Shown here one piece after another: positions 51,606 through 60,761 of a stretch of DNA of 64,000 nucleotides. Within the stretch, counting starts at the first letter, position 1. Each line of letters starts with the position of its first letter. The translations under genes were made by a program, and so were the position numbers. The stretch is taken from contig JAHZEA010000003.1 of NCBI GenBank assembly GCA_019422065.1, positions 19,823-83,822 on the forward strand. The letters are read 5' to 3'. The stretch is from Lachnospiraceae bacterium. GTDB lineage: Bacteria; Bacillota; Clostridia; Lachnospirales; Anaerotignaceae. The notes under the pieces are model-generated. The model made no database searches. It worked only from the letters and a program-made list of their open reading frames with translations, and was not told where the DNA came from.

Positions 51606-53350
51606 GATTAGTTATTGGTAAAGGAAGCTGCGGTATAGCAGCAGGAGCCGACAAGGTTTCAGATTCAGCCGTTAGTTATATTGCTGAAAAAGGCCTTAAT
51701 ATACCTGTTGGCGTTACAGGCTGTATAGGTATGTGCTATCTTGAACCTATTGTTGATGTAATAAGGGATAACGGCGAGAAAATTACATATGTTAAAGTAA
51801 CAGCTGATGCCATTAAAGAAATTATAGACAGCGAAGCAAACGGAGCTGTTTGTGAAAAATACCTTATACCGGCTGAGGATAAACAAAGACTTGAAAGCCA
51901 AACAAGAATTGCTTTAAGAAACTGCGGTATTATAAATCCTGATGATATAAATGATTACATAGCTAAAGGCGGATACAAAGCAATAGAAAAATGCGTTAAA
52001 GAACTTAAGCCTGAGCAGGTAATTGATATAATTAAAGTTTCAGGCCTTGCAGGCCGTGGCGGCGCGGGCTTTCCGACATGGTTTAAATGGAATGCGGCAA
52101 GAAGTGCTCAGGGAACAAAAAAATATACAATTTGTAATGCCGATGAAGGTGACCCAGGCGCATTTATGGATAGAGCCGTTATTGAAGGTGACCCTAACTC
52201 CGTAATAGAAGGTATGCTTGTAGGTGCTTATGCTATGGGCTCTGACGAAGGTATTGTTTATGTTCGTGCCGAGTACCCTCTTGCTATTGTAAGACTTACA
52301 AATGCCATTAATCAGGCTAGAGAAAAAGGCTTCTTAGGCAAAAACATATTCGGTTCTGATTTCTCATTCGATATAAGAATTAAAGCCGGTGCCGGAGCTT
52401 TCGTATGTGGTGAGGAAACAGCACTTATTGCTTCCCTTGAAGGCGAAAGAGGAATGCCAAGACTTAAACCACCTTTCCCTGCTCAAAAAGGCTATTGGCA
52501 GAAACCTTCTAACATTAATAACGTAGAAACTTATGCCAATGTACCATGGATTATAGTAAATGGCGGAGAAAAATTTGCCGCTATGGGTACACCTAACAGC
52601 AAGGGCACAAAAGTTTTCGCTCTTACAGGTAAAGTTAAAAACGGCGGTCTTGTTGAAATTCCTATGGGTGCTAAAATACGCGACGTTATTTACGGCGTAG
52701 GCGGCGGAATTAAAGAAGACAGAAAGTTCAAAGCCGTACAGATGGGCGGCCCTTCAGGCGGATGTATACCTGCTGAGCTTATAGATACACTTATCGATTA
52801 CAAAACTCTTGCCGCAACAGGAGCTATAATGGGTTCCGGCGGTATGGTTGTTATGGATGAAACTACATGTATGGTTGATATGGCAAGATTCTTCCTTGAC
52901 TTTACATGCAAAGAGTCCTGCGGTAAATGCGTTCCATGCCGTTTAGGTACAAAACGTATGCTTGAAATACTTACAAGAATTACAGAAGGCAAAGGCAAAG
53001 ACGGAGACATTGAGCTTCTTGAAGATTTAGCAAACCAGATTAAATCCTCAGCACTCTGCGGTCTTGGCCAAACAGCGCCTAACCCTGTTCTTACAACAAT
53101 TAAATATTTCAGAAATGAGTATGAAGACCACATTTATAACCACAAATGTACAGCTCATCAGTGTCAGGCACTTGTAACATACTCAATTGAAGCCGATAAA
53201 TGTAAAGGCTGTACACTCTGCGCCAAAAACTGTCCTGCCGGTGCTATTGAAGGCAAAGTTAAAGAGCCTCATGTTATTGACCCGGCTAAGTGCGTTAAAT
53301 GCGGAAAATGTAATACTGTATGCCGCTTCGGCGCAGTAAAAGTAGACTAA
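51602..53350 (+). CDS. NuoF/HydB/StnB-type NADH-binding flavoprotein
   Basis: 582 residues. N-terminal thioredoxin-like part (residues 1-90, with TGCIGMCYLEP), FMN/NADH domain with GLAGRGGAGFPTWFKW and YTICNADEGDPGAFMDRAVIEGDPNSVIEGM, EETALIASLEGERGMPRLKPPFPAQKGYW, the [4Fe-4S] binding SCGKCVPCRLGTKRM, and an extra C-terminal two-cluster ferredoxin (CKGCTLCAKNCPAGAI, CVKCGKCNTVCRFGAV). This layout is that of the bifurcating HydB/StnB flavoprotein, which exchanges electrons between NADH, ferredoxin and its partner subunits. Confidence 0.93.
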   Translation: MRLVIGKGSCGIAAGADKVSDSAVSYIAEKGLNIPVGVTGCIGMCYLEPIVDVIRDNGEKITYVKVTADAIKEIIDSEANGAVCEKYLIPAEDKQRLESQTRIALRNCGIINPDDINDYIAKGGYKAIEKCVKELKPEQVIDIIKVSGLAGRGGAGFPTWFKWNAARSAQGTKKYTICNADEGDPGAFMDRAVIEGDPNSVIEGMLVGAYAMGSDEGIVYVRAEYPLAIVRLTNAINQAREKGFLGKNIFGSDFSFDIRIKAGAGAFVCGEETALIASLEGERGMPRLKPPFPAQKGYWQKPSNINNVETYANVPWIIVNGGEKFAAMGTPNSKGTKVFALTGKVKNGGLVEIPMGAKIRDVIYGVGGGIKEDRKFKAVQMGGPSGGCIPAELIDTLIDYKTLAATGAIMGSGGMVVMDETTCMVDMARFFLDFTCKESCGKCVPCRLGTKRMLEILTRITEGKGKDGDIELLEDLANQIKSSALCGLGQTAPNPVLTTIKYFRNEYEDHIYNHKCTAHQCQALVTYSIEADKCKGCTLCAKNCPAGAIEGKVKEPHVIDPAKCVKCGKCNTVCRFGAVKVD

Positions 53351-53365
53351 GGGAGGGTATAAAAC

Positions 53366-56300
53366 GTGGCTGAAAAATTAAGACTTAATATAAACGGCAA
53401 AGAGGTAACAGGCTACGCCGGACAGACCATTTTGGAAGTGGCTAAAGAAAACGGCATAGACATACCTACCCTTTGCTATGATAAAAGAGTAGAAATTTAC
53501 GGTGCCTGCGGACTTTGCGTTGTTGAGGCTGAAGGAAATCCAAAGCTCCTTCGTGCATGTGCTACAACAATTGCCGATGGCATGGTTATAAATACAAATA
53601 CAAAAAGAGTAATTGACTCAAGAAAAACAGCTTTGGAACTTCTTTTAAGCGACCATACAGGCGACTGCCGTCCGCCGTGTGCTCTTAACTGTCCAGCCGG
53701 AACAGATTGTCAGGGTTATGTAGGCATGGTTGCTAATGGTCAATATAAAGAAGCTGTAAAAATAATAAAGGGAATATTCCCTCTTCCATCATCAATAGGC
53801 CGTGTCTGTCCACATCCATGTGAAACAGCATGCCGCAGAGCCCTTGTTGATGAGCCTGTATCAATAGCTTATATCAAAGCTTTCATTGGTGACAAAGACC
53901 TTGAAAGCGGCGACCCTTATATGCCGGAAGTTGCTCCAGCTACAGGCCATACAGTAGCTGTAATAGGCGGCGGCCCTGCCGGACTTACAGCGGCTTACCA
54001 TTTAAGAGCTAAAGGACACGATGTTACTATTTACGATGCTATGCCAAAAATGGGCGGTATGCTCAGATATGGTATACCTGAATACAGACTTCCAAAGGCT
54101 GTACTTGACAAAGAAATAGAGCTTATTGCCGGTATGGGCATTAAGATGATTAATAATGTAAAACTTGGCCGTGACATTACATTTGAGCACGTTAAAAACA
54201 GCTATGACGCTGTACTTCTTGCAGTAGGTGCATGGACAAGTACAAAAATGGGCGTTAAAGGCGAAGATAACAAAAACGTATTCGGCGGCATAGACTTCCT
54301 TAGAAAAGTAGCTCTTGGCGAAGAAATAGTTGCCGGAAAAGACATTGCCATTGTAGGCGGCGGTAATACAGCTATGGACGCATGCCGTACAGCTGTAAGA
54401 CTTGGCGCTGAAAATGTTTACTGTATTTACAGAAGAACAAGAGCCGAAATGCCTGCTGAGGAAATAGAAATTAAAGAAGCCGAAGAAGAAGGCGTAATTT
54501 TCAAGTTCCTTACAAACCCAGACGAAATAGTATCAGCTGCTGATGGAAGCATTGATTATGTAAGACTTCAGAAAATGGAACTTGGTGAGCCTGACTCAAG
54601 CGGCAGAAGAAGACCTGTTCCTATTGAAGGCGCTATGGAAGAAATTAAGGTTTCAAGCCTTATAATGGCTCTTGGCCAGACACTTAATCCAGAAGGCCTT
54701 GACGGTGTTGAGCTTACTAAAAAAGGTACAATTTCAGCCGATGAAACAACATTCAGAACAAATATCGAAAACGTATTTGCAGTAGGTGACGCTACAAACA
54801 AAGGTGCCGTAATTGCTATTGCCGCTATAGGCGAAGCAGAAAAGGCTTCTCATGTTATAGACAGTTTCCTTAAAGGAAATATTATTCCATACAAAAAAAC
54901 TTATGTATGTGAAAGAAAAGACGTTACAGCTGAAACTCTTGCCGACAGACCAAAAGTGCCAAGAGTACAGATGAGCCACCTTAAACCGGAACAGAGAAAA
55001 GATAACTTCCACGAAATTATAAACGGTTTTACAGAAGAAGAAGCTGTTTTTGAGTCATCAAGATGTCTTGAATGTGGCTGCCATGATTATTATGAGTGTA
55101 AACTCGTTAAACAGGCTAATGACTACGACGTTAAACCTGAAAGATTTGAAGGCGAAAACCACAACAGAACAATAGACAATACACATCCGTTTATAGACCG
55201 CAATCCGGATAAATGTATACTCTGCGGACTTTGCGTAAGAGTCTGTGATGAAGTAATGGGTCGCACAGCTCTTGGTCTTGTAAGCCGTGGTTTTGACACT
55301 ATTGTCTGCCCTTCTCTCAATCAGCCACTTAAAGAAACTGACTGTATCTCCTGCGGACAGTGTATTAACCTTTGCCCAACAGGTGCTTTGGGAGAAAAAT
55401 TTACATACGGCAAACGTGTTCCTTCAAATACAGAATGTACAGAAACAACTTGCTCTTTCTGCTCTGTAGGCTGCCCAACAGTACTTCATACAAACGAAAA
55501 CCTTATTGTTAAGTCAACACCAGCTGACGATAAAGTTCTCTGCTCAAAGGGACGCTTTGGCTTTGGTGAGCTTACTAAAAAAGACCGTCTTACAACACCT
55601 CTTGTTAGAAAGGATGGCGTTCTTACACCTGTAAGCTATTCAGAAGCAGCTATATACATAGCAAAGAAAATGCAGGGAACTGCTGTTAGATACGGCAAAG
55701 AAGCAACAGCCGTTGCCATTTCCGATAAACTTACAACAGAGGAAATTTATATTGCTAAAAAATATGCCGAAACAGTGGCAAAAGCCGGAACTGTATTCAG
55801 CTTTAACTACACCAAAAACGGCGTAAAAGAAGTTATAGGCTCTGACTGCTCAACATGTGCAAAAGACGAAATTCTTTCAACTAATGTTATAATGCTTATA
55901 GGTACAGACATTATGAACGACCATGCCGCATTTGGCGTTAAAATACGTCAGGCTGTAAAACGCGGTGCTAAACTTATAGTCGTTAATAATAAACCTGAAT
56001 CACAAGAAGCTCAGGAAGCTGATTTATATATCAATTCCGAGTCAACAGAGAGCCTTAAAGCAATACTTAAATCCCTTAGCGATAAAGGCGCTAAAGCAGA
56101 AGGTCTTGATGAGCTTGTTTCTTCATTAAACGGTGTAACTGTAACAGAAGAAGCTGAAAAAGCAGCTTCAATGCTTCTTGATGCTAAGAACAAAAAAGCT
56201 GTTATTATAATTGACCAGTTCAATACAACTTATGAAGCTTCAAAGGCAGCTGCCGATATAGCCGTTTTAAGCGGACATATAGGCTCACCTCGTAACGGCA

Positions 56301-56842
56301 TAATACAGATTAAAGCAAATGCCAACTCACAAGGTCTTGTTGATTTAGGCATTACACCTGTTTGTGATGTTAAGGAAAATATTGAAAACGGTACAATTAA
56401 AGCCCTCTTTGTAATAGGTGAAGACCCAGCCGAGCTTAACACAGACTCTATGGAATTTTTAGCTGTAGCTGATATGTATCTTACAGAAACAGCAAATAAA
56501 GCCGATGTAGTTCTTCCGCTTGTATCTCTTGCTGAATCAAACGGAACAGTTATAAGCATGGACGGTGCTGTTAACTCAGTAAAAGCCGCTGTTAAACCAA
56601 TGGCTGAGACAAACATTAATGCAATTTCAGCAGTAGCCAACGCTATGAAGATTAACTTCAAATATGCTGATGAAAAAGAAGTTATGAGAGAAATTGTAGA
56701 AACAAAAGCACTTGCTAACAGAGAATTTAACCCAGCATTAAAGCCTGTTGATAATGCTCCTATTTATAAAGAAAGAGTAAATACAAGCATAGCTTACAAG
56801 AATTTCCAAAATACACTTGAAGCAGAAGGCTTAATTAAATAA
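53366..56842 (+). CDS. Large multi-cluster subunit: 2Fe-2S, GltD-like FAD/NADPH module, ferredoxin, NuoG-like domain
   Basis: 1158 residues from GTG behind GGGAGGG. In order: plant-type [2Fe-2S] domain (1-80; CYDKRVEIYGACGLCVVE); Cys-rich helical domain (105-160); GltD/NfnB-like two-Rossmann module (VIGGGPAGLTAAYHL at about 195, VGGGNTAMDACRTAVRLG at about 330, GDATNKGAVI at about 475); two-cluster ferredoxin (CILCGLCVRVCDE, CISCGQCINLCPTGALGE); and a NuoG/formate-dehydrogenase-like domain beginning CSFCSVGC (about 695) but too short for a complete pterin enzyme. No H-cluster motif is present. With the two preceding subunits it fits an Stn-like bifurcating transhydrogenase linking NADH, NADPH and ferredoxin. 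Some annotators would call it a formate dehydrogenase subunit. Confidence 0.85.
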   Translation: MAEKLRLNINGKEVTGYAGQTILEVAKENGIDIPTLCYDKRVEIYGACGLCVVEAEGNPKLLRACATTIADGMVINTNTKRVIDSRKTALELLLSDHTGDCRPPCALNCPAGTDCQGYVGMVANGQYKEAVKIIKGIFPLPSSIGRVCPHPCETACRRALVDEPVSIAYIKAFIGDKDLESGDPYMPEVAPATGHTVAVIGGGPAGLTAAYHLRAKGHDVTIYDAMPKMGGMLRYGIPEYRLPKAVLDKEIELIAGMGIKMINNVKLGRDITFEHVKNSYDAVLLAVGAWTSTKMGVKGEDNKNVFGGIDFLRKVALGEEIVAGKDIAIVGGGNTAMDACRTAVRLGAENVYCIYRRTRAEMPAEEIEIKEAEEEGVIFKFLTNPDEIVSAADGSIDYVRLQKMELGEPDSSGRRRPVPIEGAMEEIKVSSLIMALGQTLNPEGLDGVELTKKGTISADETTFRTNIENVFAVGDATNKGAVIAIAAIGEAEKASHVIDSFLKGNIIPYKKTYVCERKDVTAETLADRPKVPRVQMSHLKPEQRKDNFHEIINGFTEEEAVFESSRCLECGCHDYYECKLVKQANDYDVKPERFEGENHNRTIDNTHPFIDRNPDKCILCGLCVRVCDEVMGRTALGLVSRGFDTIVCPSLNQPLKETDCISCGQCINLCPTGALGEKFTYGKRVPSNTECTETTCSFCSVGCPTVLHTNENLIVKSTPADDKVLCSKGRFGFGELTKKDRLTTPLVRKDGVLTPVSYSEAAIYIAKKMQGTAVRYGKEATAVAISDKLTTEEIYIAKKYAETVAKAGTVFSFNYTKNGVKEVIGSDCSTCAKDEILSTNVIMLIGTDIMNDHAAFGVKIRQAVKRGAKLIVVNNKPESQEAQEADLYINSESTESLKAILKSLSDKGAKAEGLDELVSSLNGVTVTEEAEKAASMLLDAKNKKAVIIIDQFNTTYEASKAAADIAVLSGHIGSPRNGIIQIKANANSQGLVDLGITPVCDVKENIENGTIKALFVIGEDPAELNTDSMEFLAVADMYLTETANKADVVLPLVSLAESNGTVISMDGAVNSVKAAVKPMAETNINAISAVANAMKINFKYADEKEVMREIVETKALANREFNPALKPVDNAPIYKERVNTSIAYKNFQNTLEAEGLIK

Positions 56843-56849
56843 ACTTAAA

Positions 56850-56879
56850 AAGCCGCCGATAATATCGGCGGTTTTTTTA
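56850..56879 (+). terminator. Terminator of the transhydrogenase operon
   Basis: CCGCCGAT/ATCGGCGG stem, 3-base loop, seven T. Confidence 0.92.
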
Positions 56880-57311
56880 TTCATCCTATTATTTTTATAA
56901 ATTTAATAAAATAATCTCTAAAAATCATCAATAAATTAATGCTAATATTTTTTTAATTTATGTTAAATATATATCAGCAAAAATTTTAATCTATTTTGGC
57001 ACTTCAAAACATTATAAGCTATATGCTGTTAAATATTTATATTTTTTATACAATATATAGTATTTAAAAATTCAATATATCAATCAATATTAAAAACCAA
57101 TAATTTTTAACAGTTTAAAGATGTTAAATTTAAAACATTTTTATTGACTTGCTGCCTATTTATGTTATAATAATTTAGGATTTGCGTTTTATAGCAAAAT
57201 TATTTCTATTCATTATACATCTTATCATAATTATTCAATTTAATGGCGCTGTTTACAACGCATTCTCATTTTTTATTTATTTTTATTATAAAATTCAAGG
57301 GGGAATTATCA
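56880..57311 (+). promoter_or_regulatory. Intergenic region with alcohol dehydrogenase promoter and weak Rex-like site
   Basis: About 430 AT-rich bases. TTGACT (57144-57149) and TATAAT (57166-57171) lie 16 bases apart. Just upstream, TGTTAAATTTAAAACA (57122-57137) has the spacing of a Rex site (TGTTAA N4 TTAACA) with two mismatches. The leader is about 135 bases. Nothing else recognised. Confidence 0.5.
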
Positions 57312-58502
57312 ATGGCAAGATTTACATTACCAAGAGATATTTATTTCGGAGCAGGCGCTATGGAGTCTTTAAAAACTCTTACAGGCAAAAAAGCTATTGT
57401 TGTAGTAGGCGGCGGCTCAATGAAAAGATTTGGCTTTCTTGATAAAGCTGTTGAATATTTAAAAGAAGCCGGCATGGAAGTTGAATTATTCGAAGGTGTA
57501 GAGCCAGACCCATCTGTTGAAACAGTAATGAAAGGTGCCGAAGCTATGAGAAAATTCCAGCCAGACTGGATAGTAGCAATGGGTGGCGGTTCACCTATTG
57601 ACGCAGCTAAAGCAATGTGGGCTTTTTATGAATACCCAGAAACAACATTCGAAGACCTTATTACACCTTTTAACTTCCCTACTCTCCGTACAAAAGCTAA
57701 ATTCTGCGCTATCTCATCAACATCAGGTACAGCAACAGAAGTAACAGCATTCTCTGTAATTACAGATTACGCAAAAGGCATTAAATATCCTCTGGCAGAC
57801 TTTAATATCACACCAGATGTTGCCATTGTAGACCCTGTTCTTGCTGAAACAATGCCTAAAAAACTTACAGCTCATACAGGTATGGATGCACTTACACATG
57901 CTATTGAGGCTTATGTTTCAACACTTCATAACGACTTTACAGACCCTCTTGCCCTTCACGCAATTAAAATGATACATAACGACCTTAAAAAATCATTTGA
58001 CGGCGATAAAACAGCAAGAGAAAACATGCACAATGCACAGTGCCTTGCCGGTATGGCATTTTCAAATGCTCTTTTAGGTATCGTTCACTCAATGGCACAT
58101 AAAACAGGTGCTGCATTTACAGGCGGACATATCGTTCATGGCTGCGCAAATGCTATGTATCTGCCAAAAGTAATTAAATACAACAGCAAAAATGCTGAAG
58201 CTGCTGAAAGATATGCTTATATTGCTAAATTTATAGGTCTTGAAGGCGACTCAACAGAAGCACTTGTAGACGCTTTAATAGCAGAAATCAGAAGTATGAA
58301 TAAATCTCTTGAAATACCTACATGTATTAAAGAATATGAAGGCGGCATAATAGACGAAACAGAATTTAACAATAAACTTAAAGATGTAGCAGCTCTTGCT
58401 ATAAGCGATGCATGCACAGGTTCAAACCCACGTATACCTACACAGGAAGAAATGGAAAAACTTCTTACAGCTTGCTACTATGACAAAGAAATCGACTTTT
58501 AA
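57312..58502 (+). CDS. Iron-containing alcohol dehydrogenase
   Basis: 396 residues from the ATG at 57312 behind AAGGGGGAA; an in-frame ATG at 57243 would add a non-homologous 23-residue extension. Nucleotide site VVVGGGSMKRFG and AMGGGSPIDAAKAMW; metal ligands in TAHTGMDALTHAIEAY and the GIVHSMAHKTGAAFTGGHIVHGCANA stretch (Asp and three His). Family III alcohol dehydrogenase close to the butanol-dehydrogenase type; it probably reduces aldehydes with NAD(P)H in fermentation. Confidence 0.94.
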   Translation: MARFTLPRDIYFGAGAMESLKTLTGKKAIVVVGGGSMKRFGFLDKAVEYLKEAGMEVELFEGVEPDPSVETVMKGAEAMRKFQPDWIVAMGGGSPIDAAKAMWAFYEYPETTFEDLITPFNFPTLRTKAKFCAISSTSGTATEVTAFSVITDYAKGIKYPLADFNITPDVAIVDPVLAETMPKKLTAHTGMDALTHAIEAYVSTLHNDFTDPLALHAIKMIHNDLKKSFDGDKTARENMHNAQCLAGMAFSNALLGIVHSMAHKTGAAFTGGHIVHGCANAMYLPKVIKYNSKNAEAAERYAYIAKFIGLEGDSTEALVDALIAEIRSMNKSLEIPTCIKEYEGGIIDETEFNNKLKDVAALAISDACTGSNPRIPTQEEMEKLLTACYYDKEIDF

Positions 58503-58537
58503 GTTGAAATAACTGCATAATTATTTCAAAATATAAT

Positions 58538-58602
58538 AAGCGCTTTTTATGTATTGTGTTGGATATTATTTCCAAAACAACATAAGAAGCGCTTTCTTTT
58601 TG
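58538..58602 (+). terminator. Terminator after the alcohol dehydrogenase gene
   Basis: Long hairpin with AAGCGCTT at both ends and TTGT/ACAA plus TTGGA/TCCAA inside, then TCTTTTTG. Confidence 0.8.
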
Positions 58603-58694
58603 TAAGTTTAAACCAAAAACCAAAATATAAAGCACAGGTGTTAATAGTTAACAATTTACATAAATTTAAAATCAATTCTAAAAAAGAATTAATA

Positions 58695-58745
58695 TTGATT
58701 TTAAATCATTATTATATTATAGTAATTATCAAATAATGATTATCA
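58695..58745 (+). promoter_or_regulatory. Promoter and Fur-like box of the hemerythrin gene
   Basis: TTGATT (58695-58700) and TATAGT (58718-58723) 17 bases apart. On the minus strand TGATAATCATTATTT (58731-58745) matches the Fur consensus TGATAATNATTATCA at 12 of the 14 fixed positions, covering the expected RNA start. Confidence 0.6.
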
Positions 58746-58774
58746 CTTAAAACAATGAATTTGGAGGAGATTGC

Positions 58775-59176
58775 ATGAAGTACGAATTAACAAAAGACCT
58801 TGAAACTGGAAACGTTTTAATCGACAGTGAGCACCGCCAGCTTTTTGCAGTAATAAATAAACTTATGGATGCTTGTTCACAGGGAAAAGGCCGTGACCAA
58901 ATAACTTCAACAGTACAGTATTTAAACGACTACGTAAGCAAACACTTCAACGATGAAGAACAGCTTCAAATCAAATCAAACTATCCTGGATATTCAGGCC
59001 ATAAACAATTCCATGATGGTTATAAAAGAAACCTTTTACAGGCTACAAATGAAATACTTACATCAGGCGCAACAATTGCTTCTTTAAGCAAACTTAATCA
59101 GGTAGTTAGTATACTTGTTACACATATAAGACTTGAAGATAAAAAAATAGCTGCGCATATCAAATCAAATTCATAA
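58775..59176 (+). CDS. Bacteriohemerythrin
   Basis: 133 residues, one four-helix hemerythrin domain. Di-iron ligands: His in DSEHRQLF, His and Glu in KHFNDEEQLQ, His in YSGHKQFHDGY, and His and Asp in THIRLEDKKIAAH. Binds or scavenges dioxygen (or nitric oxide) in the cytoplasm. A Fur-like site in its promoter would tie it to iron supply. Single gene with RBS GGAGGAG. Confidence 0.93.
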   Translation: MKYELTKDLETGNVLIDSEHRQLFAVINKLMDACSQGKGRDQITSTVQYLNDYVSKHFNDEEQLQIKSNYPGYSGHKQFHDGYKRNLLQATNEILTSGATIASLSKLNQVVSILVTHIRLEDKKIAAHIKSNS

Positions 59177-59184
59177 TAATAATT

Positions 59185-59218
59185 AAAGCCGATACACTGA
59201 ATGTATCGACTTTTTTAT
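59185..59218 (+). terminator. Terminator after hemerythrin
   Basis: CGATACA/TGTATCG stem extended by AAGC/ACTT-type pairs, 5-base loop, six T. Confidence 0.85.
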
Positions 59219-59227
59219 TTATAAATA

Positions 59228-59944
59228 TTAAACTATGCTTAAAGCTATCTCCATCATATCCGTAAAAGACTTTTCCCTCTCAGAGGATGTTGTTTCTTCA
59301 CCAGTTAAAATAGAATCAGAAATTGTCAAAATACCTAAGGCATTGGCTCCGCCTGCGGCCGCATTGGCATATAATGCCGCTATTTCCATTTCAATGGCAA
59401 GAACACCCATACTGCCCCACTTTTTAGCTTTCTCCAATGTATCAAGTGAATAAAACATATCCTCGCTTAAAACATTTCCAACATGATAATTAACATTTTT
59501 ATTTTCAGCTGCATTAACTGCTTTTTTAAGTAACTCATAACTGCAAATACAGGAAAAATCTCCCGGAAGATTAAAAAGCTTAACATAATTAGAAGTTGTG
59601 CAGGCTCCCATACCAATAACTATATCTCTAATTTTAACATTAGGATTAATACTTCCAGCAGTTCCAATTCTTATAAGATTCTTGCACCCATAATTAAATA
59701 TAAGCTCATGGGAATAAATACCCATCGACGGACAGCCCATTCCACTGCCCATAACAGAAACCCTCTTTTTGTTGTAATACCCAGTAAAACCAAACATGTT
59801 CCTTGTAAAGTTAAACTGCTTAACATCTTCTAAATAGTTATCGGCAATATACTTTGCTCTAAGCGGATCCCCTGGTAAAAGTACTGTCTCAGCAATATCA
59901 CCTAAAGCAGCATCAATATGTGGTGTTGGTACATTAGCAGCCAT
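59228..59944 (-). CDS. deoD: Purine-nucleoside phosphorylase, DeoD type
   Basis: 238 residues from the ATG at 59944, nine bases after AAGGAG; two in-frame codons earlier there is another ATG upstream of a good spacing. Motifs: PTPHIDA, LLPGDPLRAKYIADNYL, MGSGMGCPSMGIYSHELI, RIGTAGSI, and VLAIEMEIAALY with the catalytic-site Glu; the nearby Asp in TISDSIL is the purine-contacting residue of hexameric PNPs. Cleaves purine (deoxy)nucleosides with phosphate. Confidence 0.95.
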   Translation of the reverse strand: MAANVPTPHIDAALGDIAETVLLPGDPLRAKYIADNYLEDVKQFNFTRNMFGFTGYYNKKRVSVMGSGMGCPSMGIYSHELIFNYGCKNLIRIGTAGSINPNVKIRDIVIGMGACTTSNYVKLFNLPGDFSCICSYELLKKAVNAAENKNVNYHVGNVLSEDMFYSLDTLEKAKKWGSMGVLAIEMEIAALYANAAAGGANALGILTISDSILTGEETTSSEREKSFTDMMEIALSIV

Positions 59945-60068
59945 TAAAATCAACTCCTTCGCTTTTAATTTATAATTAAATTATAAACTATAGAGCCATA
60001 AATTCAATTAAAAATTTTGTAAAAACCTGTAATATAATTATTGTTTGACTAATTGTCCAATTTTTGTC

Positions 60069-60097
60069 TTGACAAATTATATAATACTTATTATAAT
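60069..60097 (+). promoter_or_regulatory. Promoter of tRNA-Arg(ACG)
   Basis: Consensus TTGACA (60069-60074) and TATAAT (60092-60097) 17 bases apart, 24 bases before the tRNA. Confidence 0.88.
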
Positions 60098-60120
60098 AAA
60101 TAATGCTTTGAAAATACTGT

Positions 60121-60194
<74 letters not shown>

Positions 60195-60199
60195 TAATT

Positions 60200-60226
60200 A
60201 ACGCCGTTTTAAACGGCGTTTTTTTT
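60200..60226 (+). terminator. Terminator of tRNA-Arg, overlapping the phage gene stop
   Basis: AACGCCGTTT/AAACGGCGTT stem and eight T; the T run runs into the stop codon of the xkdU-like gene on the other strand. Confidence 0.88.
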
Positions 60227-60761
60227 ATACAATTTCGGTATTTCTAATACTGTCATGAGTATAAGAAGCAAGCTTTTGATGAGTAATAGATTTTAAAGTT
60301 ATGTGCTTGTTGTATTTAAGCTGAATATTAATTGCCATATTGGCAGGTATAATATATCTTGCATAGTTTTCTACAATATTATATAAAAATTTAACACTTA
60401 ACCCAAGATTTATATTAACTGTATATTCACCATAATTAACTTCAAAATCATAATTACCCTCACCGCATATATTGCTAAGATAGTTTTTAAACATGTAATA
60501 TGTATAAATAAAATCATTGTTGTACTTAACTAAAAGCGCTGAGCGCCGCACATCTAAACTGTTTCCGCCACCGCTTATACCAAGCATGTTTTCAAATCTT
60601 TTTAAACCCTCGTCATCAGCCGTTTTTATCCACTGGTTTTTTTCAATACTGTTAAATCTCTCCCACTCGTCATTTAAAACCGTATTTTCAGCTTTATCAA
60701 TAGCATTAATTTCTTTAAAATCCCTTAAGAACTCTGGTAAATATTTAATATACTCTTTCAT
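60225..60761 (-). CDS. Phage tail protein, XkdU/YmfQ (DUF2313) type
   Basis: 178 residues. Begins MKEYIKYLPEFLRDFKEINAIDKAEN and contains NQWIKTADDEGLKRFENMLGISG and RRSALLVKYNN, the DUF2313/YmfQ pattern; in PBSX-like particles this protein follows the baseplate J protein and joins tail fibres to the baseplate. The start overlaps the baseplate J stop (ATGA). It is the last gene before the tRNA: no fibre, holin or lysin gene follows, unlike in PBSX. Confidence 0.82.
   Translation of the reverse strand: MKEYIKYLPEFLRDFKEINAIDKAENTVLNDEWERFNSIEKNQWIKTADDEGLKRFENMLGISGGGNSLDVRRSALLVKYNNDFIYTYYMFKNYLSNICGEGNYDFEVNYGEYTVNINLGLSVKFLYNIVENYARYIIPANMAINIQLKYNKHITLKSITHQKLASYTHDSIRNTEIV

Noticed and set aside
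51075..56842. Bifurcating [FeFe]-hydrogenase HydABC or NAD-dependent formate dehydrogenase
   Set aside because: The first two subunits fit, but the third has no H-cluster cysteine motifs and its molybdopterin-like domain is shorter than a formate dehydrogenase, with no catalytic Sec/Cys context that I could find; a GltD-like module is present instead.
53366..56842. Separate antisense genes suggested by long reading frames opposite the large subunit and other highly expressed genes
   Set aside because: Their translations are low-complexity Ser/Ala/Ile-rich mirror images of the coding strand, with no ribosome sites.
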